Under the pieces are notes generated by a model that did no database searches, had not been told where the DNA came from, and worked only from the letters and a program-made list of their open reading frames with translations. From Tubulanus polymorphus (Eukaryota > Nemertea > Palaeonemertea > Tubulaniformes > Tubulanidae), in contig NC_134027.1 in the NCBI RefSeq assembly GCF_964204645.1, positions 15,178,485-15,242,484 on the forward strand: 64,000 nt of DNA. The letters run 5' to 3'. This document shows positions 48,059-58,551 of the stretch, piece after piece. Within the stretch, counting starts at the first letter, position 1. The number at the start of each line of letters is the position of its first letter. The position numbers and the translations under genes were made by a program.

Positions 48059-51000
48059 ATGGAAGCAAATAAGTTGTAACGGCTGATATCCCGATGACGC
48101 GAGTGACAAGTTCTTTCTTGGTACAAATATGTTTATTTCAGTTTCAATACACTTTTATTGCGGAGTTCGATTCAGTTCTCCACGACTGGAGACGACCAGA
48201 CGACAATATTCGCAATAATTCACTTCACGGTTTCTGTAAATACCAAATACAGTAATAAGTTGGAGCTAAAATGCTCCGAAATGGCCTACGAAAAAACTTA
48301 ACCGGAAATGGAAGTTCTCCGAAACCGATATCAGTGGTAGGCTAGCTGATAAATATGACTAAAAAACGACCGAGTGACATATCACTGGCCAGAATATGGA
48401 CATTCAATTGAAAATGTTTAGTATGAACGAACGATTTGTACACACCGCTGGAAACGTATTTAATCCAGAACGCATACAAATACGACGGAATTAGCCGGCA
48501 AAAGTATATTACTTAACCCGGCAAAAATGACGAAAATATTCAATAACTAATGATATTCAACAACTGAAATTAGCTGTAAATCTTACTGGAAATACGTATT
48601 AACGGAATGTGAAGACCACAGAATAATAATAAATTAAAGGTAAAACTTACGACACGTTATGATTCCGGGATAACAAAATTTACCAAGCAGCTCCTACCGC
48701 GACTTGCACGAAGAATGAACGAGGCAAGGGAAAAAGCTTCCGTTGTTACTGAAATCACGTGACAAGTACAATGCGGTCATCGAAGTGCTGTAAAGACTTG
48801 GATTATAATACGTAGGTCTATAGGTATTCTATAGGTATAATACAATACCAATTCGTGGTCTCCACATAAGTACTACTGCCCAACATGTAATATCAATATA
48901 GATAAATCCCAAAAAGCAAGACACAATAAAACTAAAACACATTTAGAGAATAAATTGAAACTAGAATATAAAGATGATATATTAGAAACTAAATTAGATG
49001 AATTAAAGAATGAAAAAGAAACATATAAATGTGATACATGTAATCAATCATTCAGTGATAAAAGATATTATAAAGAACATTTAAAATCTAAAAGTCATAT
49101 TAGAAATAAGAATAATGATATTTTAGGTGAAGATTATTTTGATAAAGATAATGATAAGAAACAGAAGACAATTAAAAGCATAAAAAATAAATTAAACAAT
49201 AAAAGACCATACATGGAAGATGTAAGAAATTATATTAATTCATTGGATAATAAAAAAGATATAGAGATAACCGAAGCATTTAAAAGTGATATTGGCCCAG
49301 CAGCTATCGAGTTTAAATTTCATAAAGGAAAAGCATTAGAAGAAAATAAAAAACATTTAGAAAATATGAAAGAAATAATAAAAATAATAACTGATGTTGA
49401 ATATCCTAAAATAAGTATATCTTCTAAAGTTAAATTCATAAAATCTGAAAATAAACCAATATTTAATATAAATTCTCATTCACAACATATTATATCTAAA
49501 CAACATATAGATGATAAATTAGATAAATGTTATAATGAAGTAAAAACTAAAATAGAAGAGAAATATTTTGAAGGATCTGGTTTAATATTCGATGAAATAA
49601 TATTTATGACTTAACATGTTTATAACACAAAATATAATAAGTTAACTAAATCAAAACCAATTGATGAAAATAATGTATCATATTATAAAGAACCAGATAT
49701 TGAAGCATCAAGTTATATTAAACTACCATTTAAAACTAATGCTGTAATAAATGTACAAAATTGTGATGATAAATGTTTTTCTATGGGCTATAATAAGTTG
49801 TTTACATCCTGCAACTTATAATATTTGTAGATTAACTCATTATAAACAATTTGAAAATAATTATAAGATAGATAAGTATCCTGTTATAATTAAAAACATC
49901 CCAAAGATAGAAAGAGATAATAATTTAAGAATAAATGTATTTGATTTAATCAAATTACCAAATACAAAAGGTAACAATATAAAACATTATACATTAGAAC
50001 CTTTATATCTATGAAAAGATTTTGATTCAAACGATGTTATAGATATATTATATTATGAGAATCATTATATGTGGATTAAACAAATAGATTTATTCTTTAG
50101 AACAGAAAGTGATCACCATAATAAAATATATCTATGTAGAAAATGTTTACATAAATTCAGTAATGAAAGTACATTATTAAATCATAAACAATTATGTGAA
50201 AATCATGATTATTGTAAATTAGTTTTACCAAATGAAAAGGATAAAATATTAGAATTCAAAAAATATGATTATAAAAAATAAAGTTCCATTTGTTATATAT
50301 GGAGATTTTGAATCATTAAATAAAGAATTAACTGATCAAGATAGAAAAGAAATATATTATAAAAGAAAGAAATTAAATTCTAATGAAAATGATTTTTCAG
50401 ATGAACCACCAAAAACAAATACTATTAAAAAGATTCATCAATCAGCTGCAGCTTTCGGGTTATATATTAAATCTGATTATCCAGAACTAATTAAAAGTGA
50501 ATATTATCATTATAGAAATGAAAATGTTATCAATCATTTTTGTGACTTATTAATTGAATATGAAATAAGATTTAATGAAAAGTTAAATAAGAATATAGAA
50601 ATTATAATGACAGAAGAAGATAAAGAAGCATTTGAGTTTGCAGATAAATGTTATTATTGTGAAAAGATATTTAATTTTAGAGATAAAAAAGTAAGAGACC
50701 ATGATCATTTGAATGGAAAGTTTAGAGGCGCTGCACATGAGAATTGCAATTTACAAGCTAAGAAAATTAATTTTGTACCAGTTATATTTCATAATCTATC
50801 AGGATATGATGCACATTTATTCATCAAACAGTTATGCCATAAAATAGAAGAAATTAATAATGAAATAGAAAGATTAAATTCAAATAGATCAAAAGATAAA
50901 ATACCAACTTATAAATTTAGAATGTTAGCTAAAACATCTGAGAATTATATATCATTCCAATTTGGTTGCCTAAGATTTATAGATTCATATAGATTTTTAA

Positions 51001-52756
51001 ATAGTTCATTAGATAATTTATCAAAATCATTAGTTGATGATGAATTGAAAATATTAAAACAACACTACCCAAATAATGATGATTTCCAATTAATGAGATA
51101 TAAAGGAGCAATTCCATATTCTTTCTATAAAAATCATAATGATTTTAACATAACTGAATTATTAAAAGAACAATTTTATGATGAATTAAAAAATGAATAT
51201 GTTAAAGATGAAGTATATAATAGAACATTGAATATTTGGAATCATTTCAAAATAGAAAATCATGGGCAATTAGTAGATTTATATTTAAAATCAGATGTAT
51301 TATTATTAACCGATATATTCGAAAGGTTTAGAGATGTAAACCTAAAATATTTCAATATTGATCCTTGTCATTGTTATTCTAGTCCAGGTTGAACATGGGA
51401 TTGTGGATTAAAATTTACAGATATAAAAATGGATTTGTTAACAAATATAGATCAATTACTATTATTTGAAAAATCTATAAGAGGAGGAGTTTCAGGTGTA
51501 TTAGGTGATAGATATTTCAATGTAAATGATAACCCTGGATATAAGTTATAATATATAGATGCAAATAATTTGTATGGTTGGGCAATGATGGAACCACAAC
51601 CTTATGGAGTATTTGAATTAACTGAAGTTTTACAGAATGAAAATAATGATAAATTTGATTGGAAGAAAAGAATCCTAGATATTGCAGATGATTCAGATAC
51701 TGGTTACTTCTTTGTTGTAGATTTAGAATATCCTGAAAATTTAAATCTTGAAATCTAGCTTACTGTCCAGAGCATAAAACTGTAACTCATGAAGAATTAT
51801 CAAATTATCAAAAAAGAATTAAACCCGAAAATCATATTCATACAGAAAAGTTAATGGTAACTCAAGAAGATAAATATAATTATGTAGTACATTATAGAAT
51901 GTTAAAGTTTTATCTAAAACAAGGAATGATCCTAAAAAAAGTACATAGTCAATTTCATTTAGTCAATCTAAGGGGTTAGAAAAATATATAGATTTTAACA
52001 CCAAACAGAGAACTGAAGCTAAAACTGATTTCGAAAAAGATTTCTTCAAGTTAATGAATAATGCATTCTATGGTAAGACTTGTGAAAATATTAGAAATAG
52101 AAATGATATTGAGTTAGTTAGTAATGGTAAAAGAATTAGACATTTACAAACATACCCTAAGTTCATTGGTAACAGAATATTTGATGAAAATTTAGCTGCA
52201 GTTAAAATGAGAAGAACATCAATGAAATTTAAAAAACTAATCTATGTTGGCGCTTCAGTTTTAGAATTATCAAAATTACTAATGTATGAATTCTATTATA
52301 ATGTATTACAACCACTTTTTGGAGAAAAACATATAGAAATATTATATTTTGATACAGATTCTTACATATTAAAGATAAAAACTGATAACATAACTGATGA
52401 TTTAAAAACATTAAAACATCATTTTGATTTCAGTAATTAACCTAAAGATCATGAATTGTTTAGCAATGATAATAAAAAAGTGTAGTAGAAAAGAATATTC
52501 ATTTCAAAGATTACATCAATTGTATATTCAATGAAGAAGTTAGAAAACATAAAATGAGATGTTTAAGATCTGAAGATCATGAAATGTTTATTGAAGAAAT
52601 TGAAAAGATAAGTCTAAACCCATTTGATGATAAAAGATATATTCTGGATGATGGAATTCATACAGTTGCTTATGGTTGTAATTTAGATGAATACTTAAAA
52701 TTTAAAAGAGGAGAAACAAAAGAGAATGAGTTTATGAAAAGAATTCTAACGTGTTA
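48059..52756 (+). pseudogene. Protein-primed-type DNA polymerase B, element C
   Basis: The start codon (48059) is separated from the body by a solo LTR (48075-48866). Visible in order are two C2H2-like fingers (about 48875-48950 and 49030-49085), exonuclease box I YGDFES (about 50300), an HNH-like finger CYYCEK...RDHDHLNGKFRGAAH (about 50645-50740), box II FHNLSGYDAH (about 50790) and box III YLKSDVLLL (about 51280). Motif A DANNLYGWAMM is at about 51558, motif B LMNNAFYGK at about 52050 and motif C FDTDSYIL at about 52350. Breaks are TAA at 49612, TGA near 50011, a frameshift near 50270, TGA near 51391, TAA near 51548, frameshifts near 51745 and 51945, and a deletion near 52483. It replicated the element. 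Confidence 0.9.
48075..48866. mobile_element. 792-bp solo LTR
   Basis: The insertion starts TGTAACGG and ends TCCACA, giving TG...CA ends. An exact 5-bp duplication, TAAGT, lies on each side (48070-48074 and 48867-48871). Polymerase codons are continuous across it when compared with element A. There is no internal coding region, so it is an LTR left by recombination. Confidence 0.88.
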
Positions 52757-52786
52757 ATCACATTTTAATAAAAATATGTATTATAA

Positions 52787-53139
52787 ATGGAGAGAAAAAA
52801 ACACACAGTGAGAACAACAAATTATTTCTAGATAGAATAAAAGATACTTCAAATGTCAAATCAGTAGATTATAAATTTAAGAAGTTAAAAGAATTAATAA
52901 TCCATAAGAAATATCTAATTACAAATATTGATACAGTTACTAACAAATATGGAGATAAATTAGTTATACACTTAGAATATGAAGGATTAAAAGGAAATAC
53001 ATATAAATTCAGAACATATTTACCGGATAGATTTCATAGATTATCAAGTGAAGATCTAGAAGAATTATGTTCTGGTGATTTCTATTTCGTATACAAAGGT
53101 AAGAATGAAAAAGGGCAATATGAAATAGATTTCGAATAA
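52787..53139 (+). pseudogene. Conserved small protein, element C, frameshifted
   Basis: This is the homologue of 25311-25664. One base is missing in the A-run just after the start codon (ATGGAGAGAAAAAAACACAC), which throws the frame into a stop within 15 codons. The remaining frame is otherwise open and highly similar. Function is unknown. Confidence 0.7.
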
Positions 53140-53156
53140 GAAAATATGTAAAATAA

Positions 53157-53915
53157 ATGATAGAATTAAAAGAACACAGAATATTTGTTGATTCAAGAAA
53201 ACTTACAAATTATAAATCTCATGATTTACTAGTACAATTAGATAGAGAATTTAAGAATTGTGTAGATTTAAAATTAGTAAATATAAGTTTATGTAATTCT
53301 TTTTACAATGTATCGGATAAAACTATTGAACATAGAGTCTTTTTAATTCATGATAGAAATAAAAGTAAATGGTTTCATCTTTATCTTAAACCAGGATTAT
53401 ATAATTTAGATACATTAGCGCAGGAAATTAATAGAAGAGCTCGGTTGAAAATGGGTGCATCTGCTGGATTTGGATTAAGACTGATTAAAAGTTATAGCTC
53501 CGATACAATAAGAATAAAATTAGGTAATGAAGATCAACATCAATTTCTAGTTAAAAAACCTTTAGCTAAAATTTTAGGAATAACCCCAGATGTAAGGATA
53601 CGCAATGCTGATGCTACACCATATATAATGCATTTTACACACTTTTATATTTATTGCAATTTAATCGATCCTACAAAAACATTCGAAGCAACAAAAGATA
53701 TAACTTGTAATTCTGGTTTATTAAACATTTTACCATTGAAGAATGTTAAAGAATTTGGAACGCAAATAAATTATAATTTAACAGAATGTGATTTCAAACC
53801 ATGCATTCCTCGTTTTAATAATTTTAAACTAGAAATTAGAAATCACAATGGATACTTAATTGATTTAAATAATTTCCCTGTAATTTATGAATTAGTTATA
53901 AGATGTAGAGAGTAA
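53157..53915 (+). CDS. Penton-like minor capsid protein, element C
   Basis: This is an intact frame of 252 residues. It begins with a strand-rich VDSRKLTNYKSHDLLVQLDR segment and includes WFHLYLKPGLYNLDTLAQEI and LEIRNHNGYLIDLNNFPVIY. Length, strand-rich pattern and position two genes after the polymerase and upstream of the major capsid gene suit the single jelly-roll penton protein of Polinton-type viruses. The gene is complete while its element A twin is broken. Assignment rests on context. Confidence 0.6.
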   Translation: MIELKEHRIFVDSRKLTNYKSHDLLVQLDREFKNCVDLKLVNISLCNSFYNVSDKTIEHRVFLIHDRNKSKWFHLYLKPGLYNLDTLAQEINRRARLKMGASAGFGLRLIKSYSSDTIRIKLGNEDQHQFLVKKPLAKILGITPDVRIRNADATPYIMHFTHFYIYCNLIDPTKTFEATKDITCNSGLLNILPLKNVKEFGTQINYNLTECDFKPCIPRFNNFKLEIRNHNGYLIDLNNFPVIYELVIRCRE

Positions 53916-53934
53916 TTTTTTCACTATATAAATG
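53913..53934 (+). promoter_or_regulatory. T-run plus TATATAAATG start signal
   Basis: TAATTTTTTCACTATATAAATG is identical to the signal at the matching place in element A (26439). The ATG at its end (53932) is the start codon. Confidence 0.55.
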
Positions 53935-54276
53935 AATATAACTGTTGGCCCGAGTAAATGTTTTGGGTTTGATTTTAAACATGGTAAAGAAATGAGAATT
54001 AAACTAAATGATGTAATTACTGATATAAAAAGTAAATCATTTAACAATGCATCAATGATTAATAAAGAAAATTATAATATAGAAAAAGTAATTGATTTAA
54101 TTAAATCACCTTTAGAATATTATGAATTAAATGAAGATGGAATTATTGATGATATTAAAAACATATTAACCAAAATATATGATAATCATAAAAGTAGTAA
54201 TGAAATAAATGTTGAATTAATCATAAATAAGTTAACTAAATATTTTGATGATAGTAATTTTTTGATAAATAAATGA
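53932..54276 (+). CDS. Unknown structural-cluster protein, element C
   Basis: This open frame of 114 residues is the same length as in element A, with mostly conservative changes. No motif or membrane segment is visible. The end overlaps the next start as ATGA, and the overlap contains TAAATAAATG, so the downstream start signal lies inside this gene. Confidence 0.7.
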   Translation: MNITVGPSKCFGFDFKHGKEMRIKLNDVITDIKSKSFNNASMINKENYNIEKVIDLIKSPLEYYELNEDGIIDDIKNILTKIYDNHKSSNEINVELIINKLTKYFDDSNFLINK

Positions 54277-54494
54277 GTGATAATAAGTGGATAATAACTG
54301 GATTATATAATGGAGCATTACTATCAGTTGGACCTGTTGGTTATTCAATGGTATTAAAAAAAGTATTCAAAATGGGAAGTGTTAATGTTGATAAATTTGA
54401 TATAAATGATATTTTAAAATTAACATTAGCAGTTACTTTATCTAATTTAACTATTGATTATTTAGAAAAACAAAAATATATTCCTCCCATATAA
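54273..54494 (+). CDS. Small two-segment membrane protein, element C
   Basis: The product is 73 residues with hydrophobic stretches at about residues 7-25 and 47-61 around KKVFKMGSVNVDKF. It is open and well conserved with 26798-27022. It is likely an internal or membrane component of the virion. The exact role is unknown. Confidence 0.65.
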   Translation: MSDNKWIITGLYNGALLSVGPVGYSMVLKKVFKMGSVNVDKFDINDILKLTLAVTLSNLTIDYLEKQKYIPPI

Positions 54495-54704
54495 ATACAT
54501 AATTATTTTACTAAATAAATGGCTTCTGCAGTTATAACTATTATAGGATCGGCAATTGTTAACGCTTTAGCATTTACTGGTGGTGGATATTTATTTAATC
54601 ATATTGATAAAAATGGTTCATTATCAGAACAAAAAAGGCATAACTTAGCATAAGAGAAATACAATAAAGCAGCAGAAGAATATAGAGAAAAACGACAAAA
54701 CTAT

Positions 54705-55096
54705 CACGATAGGTAGAACACAATCTCCGTGTTGACGCGATGAGGAGAGAATCCCACAATGATAATAAAAAGTCCGAAAATGAAACTTCGAGATAGTAGT
54801 TTATTTCAACGTTTCGACTATATCCTAATAGTCATCTTCAGGAATAATGAAATTATGAGATATATATACAATCCAGAGACAAAGAGACTAATTCAAGTAA
54901 TCAGAGATGATACAAACTAAAGGAAAATTAACGTAGAAACAGTTACACGCTAAAATAGATTAAAGGGAAGCAAACTAAGGGGTGATTATAAACAACAATA
55001 GTGAGTATAAATATAAATGAAACTTAAAGTCAGTAGTAAAAAGAAAGACAAACTAGGGGGCACTTAAATTAAACAAAACTAGAAAATTGGAAATTA
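54705..55096 (-). mobile_element. 392-bp retroelement-like insertion with hammerhead-like core
   Basis: GACAAAACTAT is present on both sides (54694-54704 and 55097-55107), an 11-bp target duplication typical of target-primed reverse transcription. The insert has no gene. Its minus strand contains CCTGAAGATGACTATTAGGA then TATAGTCGAAACGTTG (54842-54807), the order CUGANGA, stem-loop, GAAAC of a hammerhead ribozyme core. Such cores occur in Penelope-like elements and small retrozymes. Confidence 0.65.
54807..54842 (-). ncRNA. Hammerhead-ribozyme-like core
   Basis: On the minus strand CTGAAGA is followed by a GACTAT/ATAGTC stem with a 6-base loop and GAAAC, as in hammerhead cores. One extra base (T) lies between CTGAAGA and the stem. 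Helices I and III were not resolved by eye, so self-cleavage is only a possibility. Confidence 0.4.
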
Positions 55097-55344
55097 GACA
55101 AAACTATATGGATTATATTAACAAGGAATTATATGATCAGAAGATTTCACATAGAGATTTTCAATCAGTCGATGATGCAATGAGTTTATATAACGCGGTA
55201 GCCAATAAAGAAAAATTACATCTATACAAACCTAAATTATCAGATTATTTTACCCCAAGTAAAGAACAACAGAAATATGAAATAATTCGGATTTTAGGGG
55301 GAACAGTTATTGTTATATTTGTTGCTTATAAGTTTACTAATTAG

Positions 55345-55368
55345 TAATTTTTTTTTGCTAAATAAATG
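55345..55368 (+). promoter_or_regulatory. T-run plus TAAATAAATG start signal
   Basis: A run of nine T is followed by GCTAAATAAATG, with the start codon at 55366 at its end. The element A counterpart (27460-27477) has the same order. Confidence 0.5.
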
Positions 55369-55794
55369 GAAGATAAAGTTGATAATATTGATATTATTCC
55401 TCATGATATCAGTAAAACTAAATTAAAAATATATTTAGAAAAACAAATATTAGAATTTGAAAGTCACTTACAGATAAAAAAGAAAAAATATTTAAAAAGT
55501 AAAATTATATATTATTTGATTATAAGTGGTTCGGTTACAATTAGTTCTGTAATAACATTTCTAGCAATATTCAGTCCATTAACACCTTTAGCTATATCAA
55601 TTGGTGTATTAGGATTATCATCAAGTGTATTAACTGGTATAAGTTCAAAATATAAAAAGTAATAAAGAAAAAATTAAAACTAATATAAAAGAAATTAATA
55701 AATTAAAGAATACACTAGATTATATAATAAGTTTAAATGGTCATATAACAGTTGAAGAACAAGATAAATTATTAAAAGAATTAATAAATTATTA
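55366..55794 (+). pseudogene. Membrane hairpin protein, element C, late frameshift
   Basis: The first 98 codons are open: a Lys-rich helix, then two adjacent hydrophobic segments (YYLIISGSVTISSVITFLAI and PLTPLAISIGVLGLSSSVLT). The frame stops in an A-rich run at 55660. The tail, a Lys/Leu-rich helix ending KELINY, stays open in the neighbouring frame to 55794. The A-run is a likely site of a one-base change. Confidence 0.65.
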
Positions 55795-55814
55795 ATTTTT
55801 TAGTTATATAAATG
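55791..55814 (+). promoter_or_regulatory. T-run plus TATATAAATG start signal
   Basis: TAATTTTTTAGTTATATAAATG lies directly after the upstream stop and ends in the start codon at 55812. Confidence 0.5.
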
Positions 55815-57088
55815 GCAGATAGTTTTCCAAAAGCTTTCCAATATAATAAATCAATTAAATATAATATTCCTGCAATAGATTTTAATAAAGATATTACATA
55901 TAGAAATGAAGTTTTAAATTCATTAATTGATTTATATATTTATGTTACTGAAAGTAATAATTTTCATGTAAAGATGGAAAATATATTTCATGTGTATACA
56001 ATTAATTTTAAAAATTTAAATGAGGCAAAACAATGGTTATTAAAATCTAATATGAAGTATTGGCAGAACCAATTAAATTTTGCTGTTTATTGCGCAACAA
56101 CAGGATGTGGAATTAGTTGGAATGATCATTTAAACAAACCAAGTTTACCATTGATGTTATCACTTTTTAGATTTCATACATATTTTCAAATAAAATTAAT
56201 ATTAAATGAATTAGAATGTCCTTTACCAGGTTCAAAATATTTTAAAGAATTGAATAATAATATTAATTTTTCTAAGTTTTATAAAATATGTAATGAATTT
56301 AATATTAATTCAAATAAAGATTTTAGAGCAAAAATTGGAACAATGGTTGGATAAGGAATATTGTATACTAAAGAATTTGGAAAAATAATGACAAATTCAG
56401 ATATAAGAACACTAAATTGGAATGAATTACCAAAATATTATAATAATATACAACAACAAAACAATAATGGTTGGGTTAATTTCATTTTAGAAAATAGTGA
56501 AGGTTTTACTTAAGCTGATATACAAAGAATAAATCAATCTATTAGAACTTATTTGATATGTATTTTAGGTGCGCAAGTTGAAACAAGATCCCCAATAATT
56601 GGAAATGATAACACTTCATTTGATGCGCAGAAACAATTCAAAGTATTATTTGAAGATTCAATTCATAATGATAAAAATAGATCGATTCCGGAAAACATTG
56701 TAAGATATCAAAATTATTTAGATAAATCACATATTAGATTAAATTATTGTATAGGCCCTAATCTATTAATTATTTCTAATGATTTAGTATTAAAGATGGG
56801 AAACATAATTGGTTACAATAATCTAATTAAAACTGCAACAATAAATAATTCATTTGGATTAAATGATATAAATAAAAAGATTATTACTGCTCCAAAATTA
56901 ATGGAAGGTGTAAAAAATAAAAAACATATTCAATCAACTGAAACTAAAACTAATAATATTAAATTAAATAATGATTCTAAAATAAAAGATTACAATACAT
57001 CAGAAAATATCCATGAAAATCCCATGAAAATACTAAATTAGCTTTAACTTGTATAGGAATTGTAATCGGAGGAATATTATATTTTTAA
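55812..57088 (+). pseudogene. Minor structural protein, element C
   Basis: The first 180 codons are open and include EAKQWLLKSNMKYWQNQLNF and TTGCGISWNDHL. The second open part (56553-57041) includes VETRSPIIGNDNTSFDAQKQ. Breaks are TAA at 56352, TAA near 56512 and a small deletion near 57012. The C-terminal anchor (CIGIVIGGILYF type) remains at 57050-57088. I recognise this as a conserved gene of Polinton structural clusters, but its place in the particle is unknown. Confidence 0.7.
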
Positions 57089-57113
57089 TTTTAATTTTTT
57101 TATTATGTAAATG
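57086..57113 (+). promoter_or_regulatory. T-run plus TATGTAAATG start signal
   Basis: TTTTAATTTTTTTATTATGTAAATG precedes the start codon at 57111. It is a slightly altered member of the same motif family. Confidence 0.45.
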
Positions 57114-58528
57114 GATGTAGAAGGTAGAGAAGATTATGAAATGGAAAACATGGGAAATAATAATGATGCCAATACTAACGATGATGATTATATGACTGCT
57201 GATACTAATATTGATAATGATGGTAATGAATCAGCATATAATTCTAATTTAGCAGAGAGTGGTTCTAAAGCCCCATCAACAGATGAACATGATAGAAGAA
57301 TGAGATCGAGAATACCTACTGAAAATGAAAATCCAGGTTTATTAAAGGAAGATTTAGAATATAAATTCTTTATACATAAATTCCAACCTGTATTTGAAAG
57401 ATCTGGATATAATATAAATGATAGAGGCGCCAGACTTTTAGTAAAAGAATTAAAGTTTTTAGATGGTGAATATTATTATAGGTTGAAAGATGATTCGGAT
57501 TATTATATTAATATCTCTAATAAAAAAGAAGAAAAAATAATAGTAAAATCAACTTTGCTTAAGTTTGACTCATCTAGAATTAAGAGAATAAGAAATAGTA
57601 ATGAAATAGAAGATGTAACACAAGAAGAAATTATTAAAAATAAAAGAGTATTTAAACAAAGAATTAATAAATTATTTGAAACAATCGAAGATAATCCAGA
57701 AACAGAAACAACTTCTGAACAGAATAAAACTTCCAAAACTAGTAAACTTAAATCAAATAAAGTTCCAATTGAAAAACTTTTACCGAATGGATTAATTGAT
57801 GCAACAGATCAACAATTAGAAGATTTAAATAATATATTTTCTGATGAAGCAATTAGAGAAATTATTAGTATCAGACTTGCATCTGATAAAATTGCGCATG
57901 ATAAAAGTATAAGAGATTTAAAAATTAGAACTTTAGATGATGAATTATTTAAATCAAGAAAAGAATCGGAACAACTAAAATTAGATAGAGATAATAAAGT
58001 TATTGAAGAAATCGAATTTAAAAAAAGAAATGCATATTTAGAAAAAGAAAAAGATGATTTAGAATATAACATAGAATTACAAAAAGAAGAAATTAAATTA
58101 TTATTAAAATCATATGATTATAATATAAATAGATTAAAAGTTATTTTTAAAGATTTGTTGATTAAACCAGATTCTGAAATATCATTGAAAGATAGAATAA
58201 AATTGTTATTTAAATTAGAAGGAATAACAATTCTTTCAATTCAAACAGCTGTAACTATGTTATTTACAACAATTGGTTTAGCAATATCAAATTCACTGAA
58301 ATCTACTCCTACTCCCAATAAACCAGATAAACCCCCGAATGATAATAATTCTATACAAGATAAAGTTAAGGATGGTTTAGCAATTAGAAATTAGCGTCAA
58401 TTGTTAGTTTTATATTGAAATCTGCAGGAAACATTATTAACTTTGCTGCTGAACATAATATTTTATTTTTAATTACAGTTGTAAGTGCAATTATTTTTGG
58501 ATTAGTAAACATGATTGAAAATAAATAA
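57111..58528 (+). pseudogene. Coiled-coil structural protein, element C, late frameshift
   Basis: The open part is 427 codons: an acidic, Asn-rich head (residues 1-70), a folded middle (KFFIHKFQPVFERSGYNIND, about 85-150) and a long Lys/Glu coiled coil (about 250-340). A hydrophobic stretch (IQTAVTMLFTTIGLAISNSL) and a Pro-rich end follow. The frame closes at 58394, but a neighbouring frame continues to 58528 with a membrane anchor (LFLITVVSAIIFGLVNMI). One frameshift near 58385 explains this. Element A carries the same anchor. Confidence 0.65.
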
Positions 58529-58551
58529 TTAATTTTTTTGTTAAATAAATG
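58526..58551 (+). promoter_or_regulatory. T-run plus TAAATAAATGAG start signal, capsid gene
   Basis: TAATTTTTTTGTTAAATAAATG ends in the capsid start codon (58549). It differs at one position from the element A signal. Confidence 0.6.

Larger units (their letters stand above)
54519..55344 (+). pseudogene. Membrane-anchored structural protein, element C, interrupted
   Basis: The first part (54519-54704) encodes a Gly/Ala-rich hydrophobic start (IGSAIVNALAFTGGGYLF) and a charged helix, with one TAA near 54652. The second part (55097-55344) encodes the rest, ending in an anchor (GGTVIVIFVAYKF). A 392-bp insertion with an 11-bp target duplication separates them. Confidence 0.75.

Noticed and set aside
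48059-52756. A variant genetic code in the viral polymerase, because TGA and TAA fall at otherwise conserved places
   Set aside because: All three stop codons occur, frameshifts and deletions are also present, and neighbouring capsid genes use the standard code.
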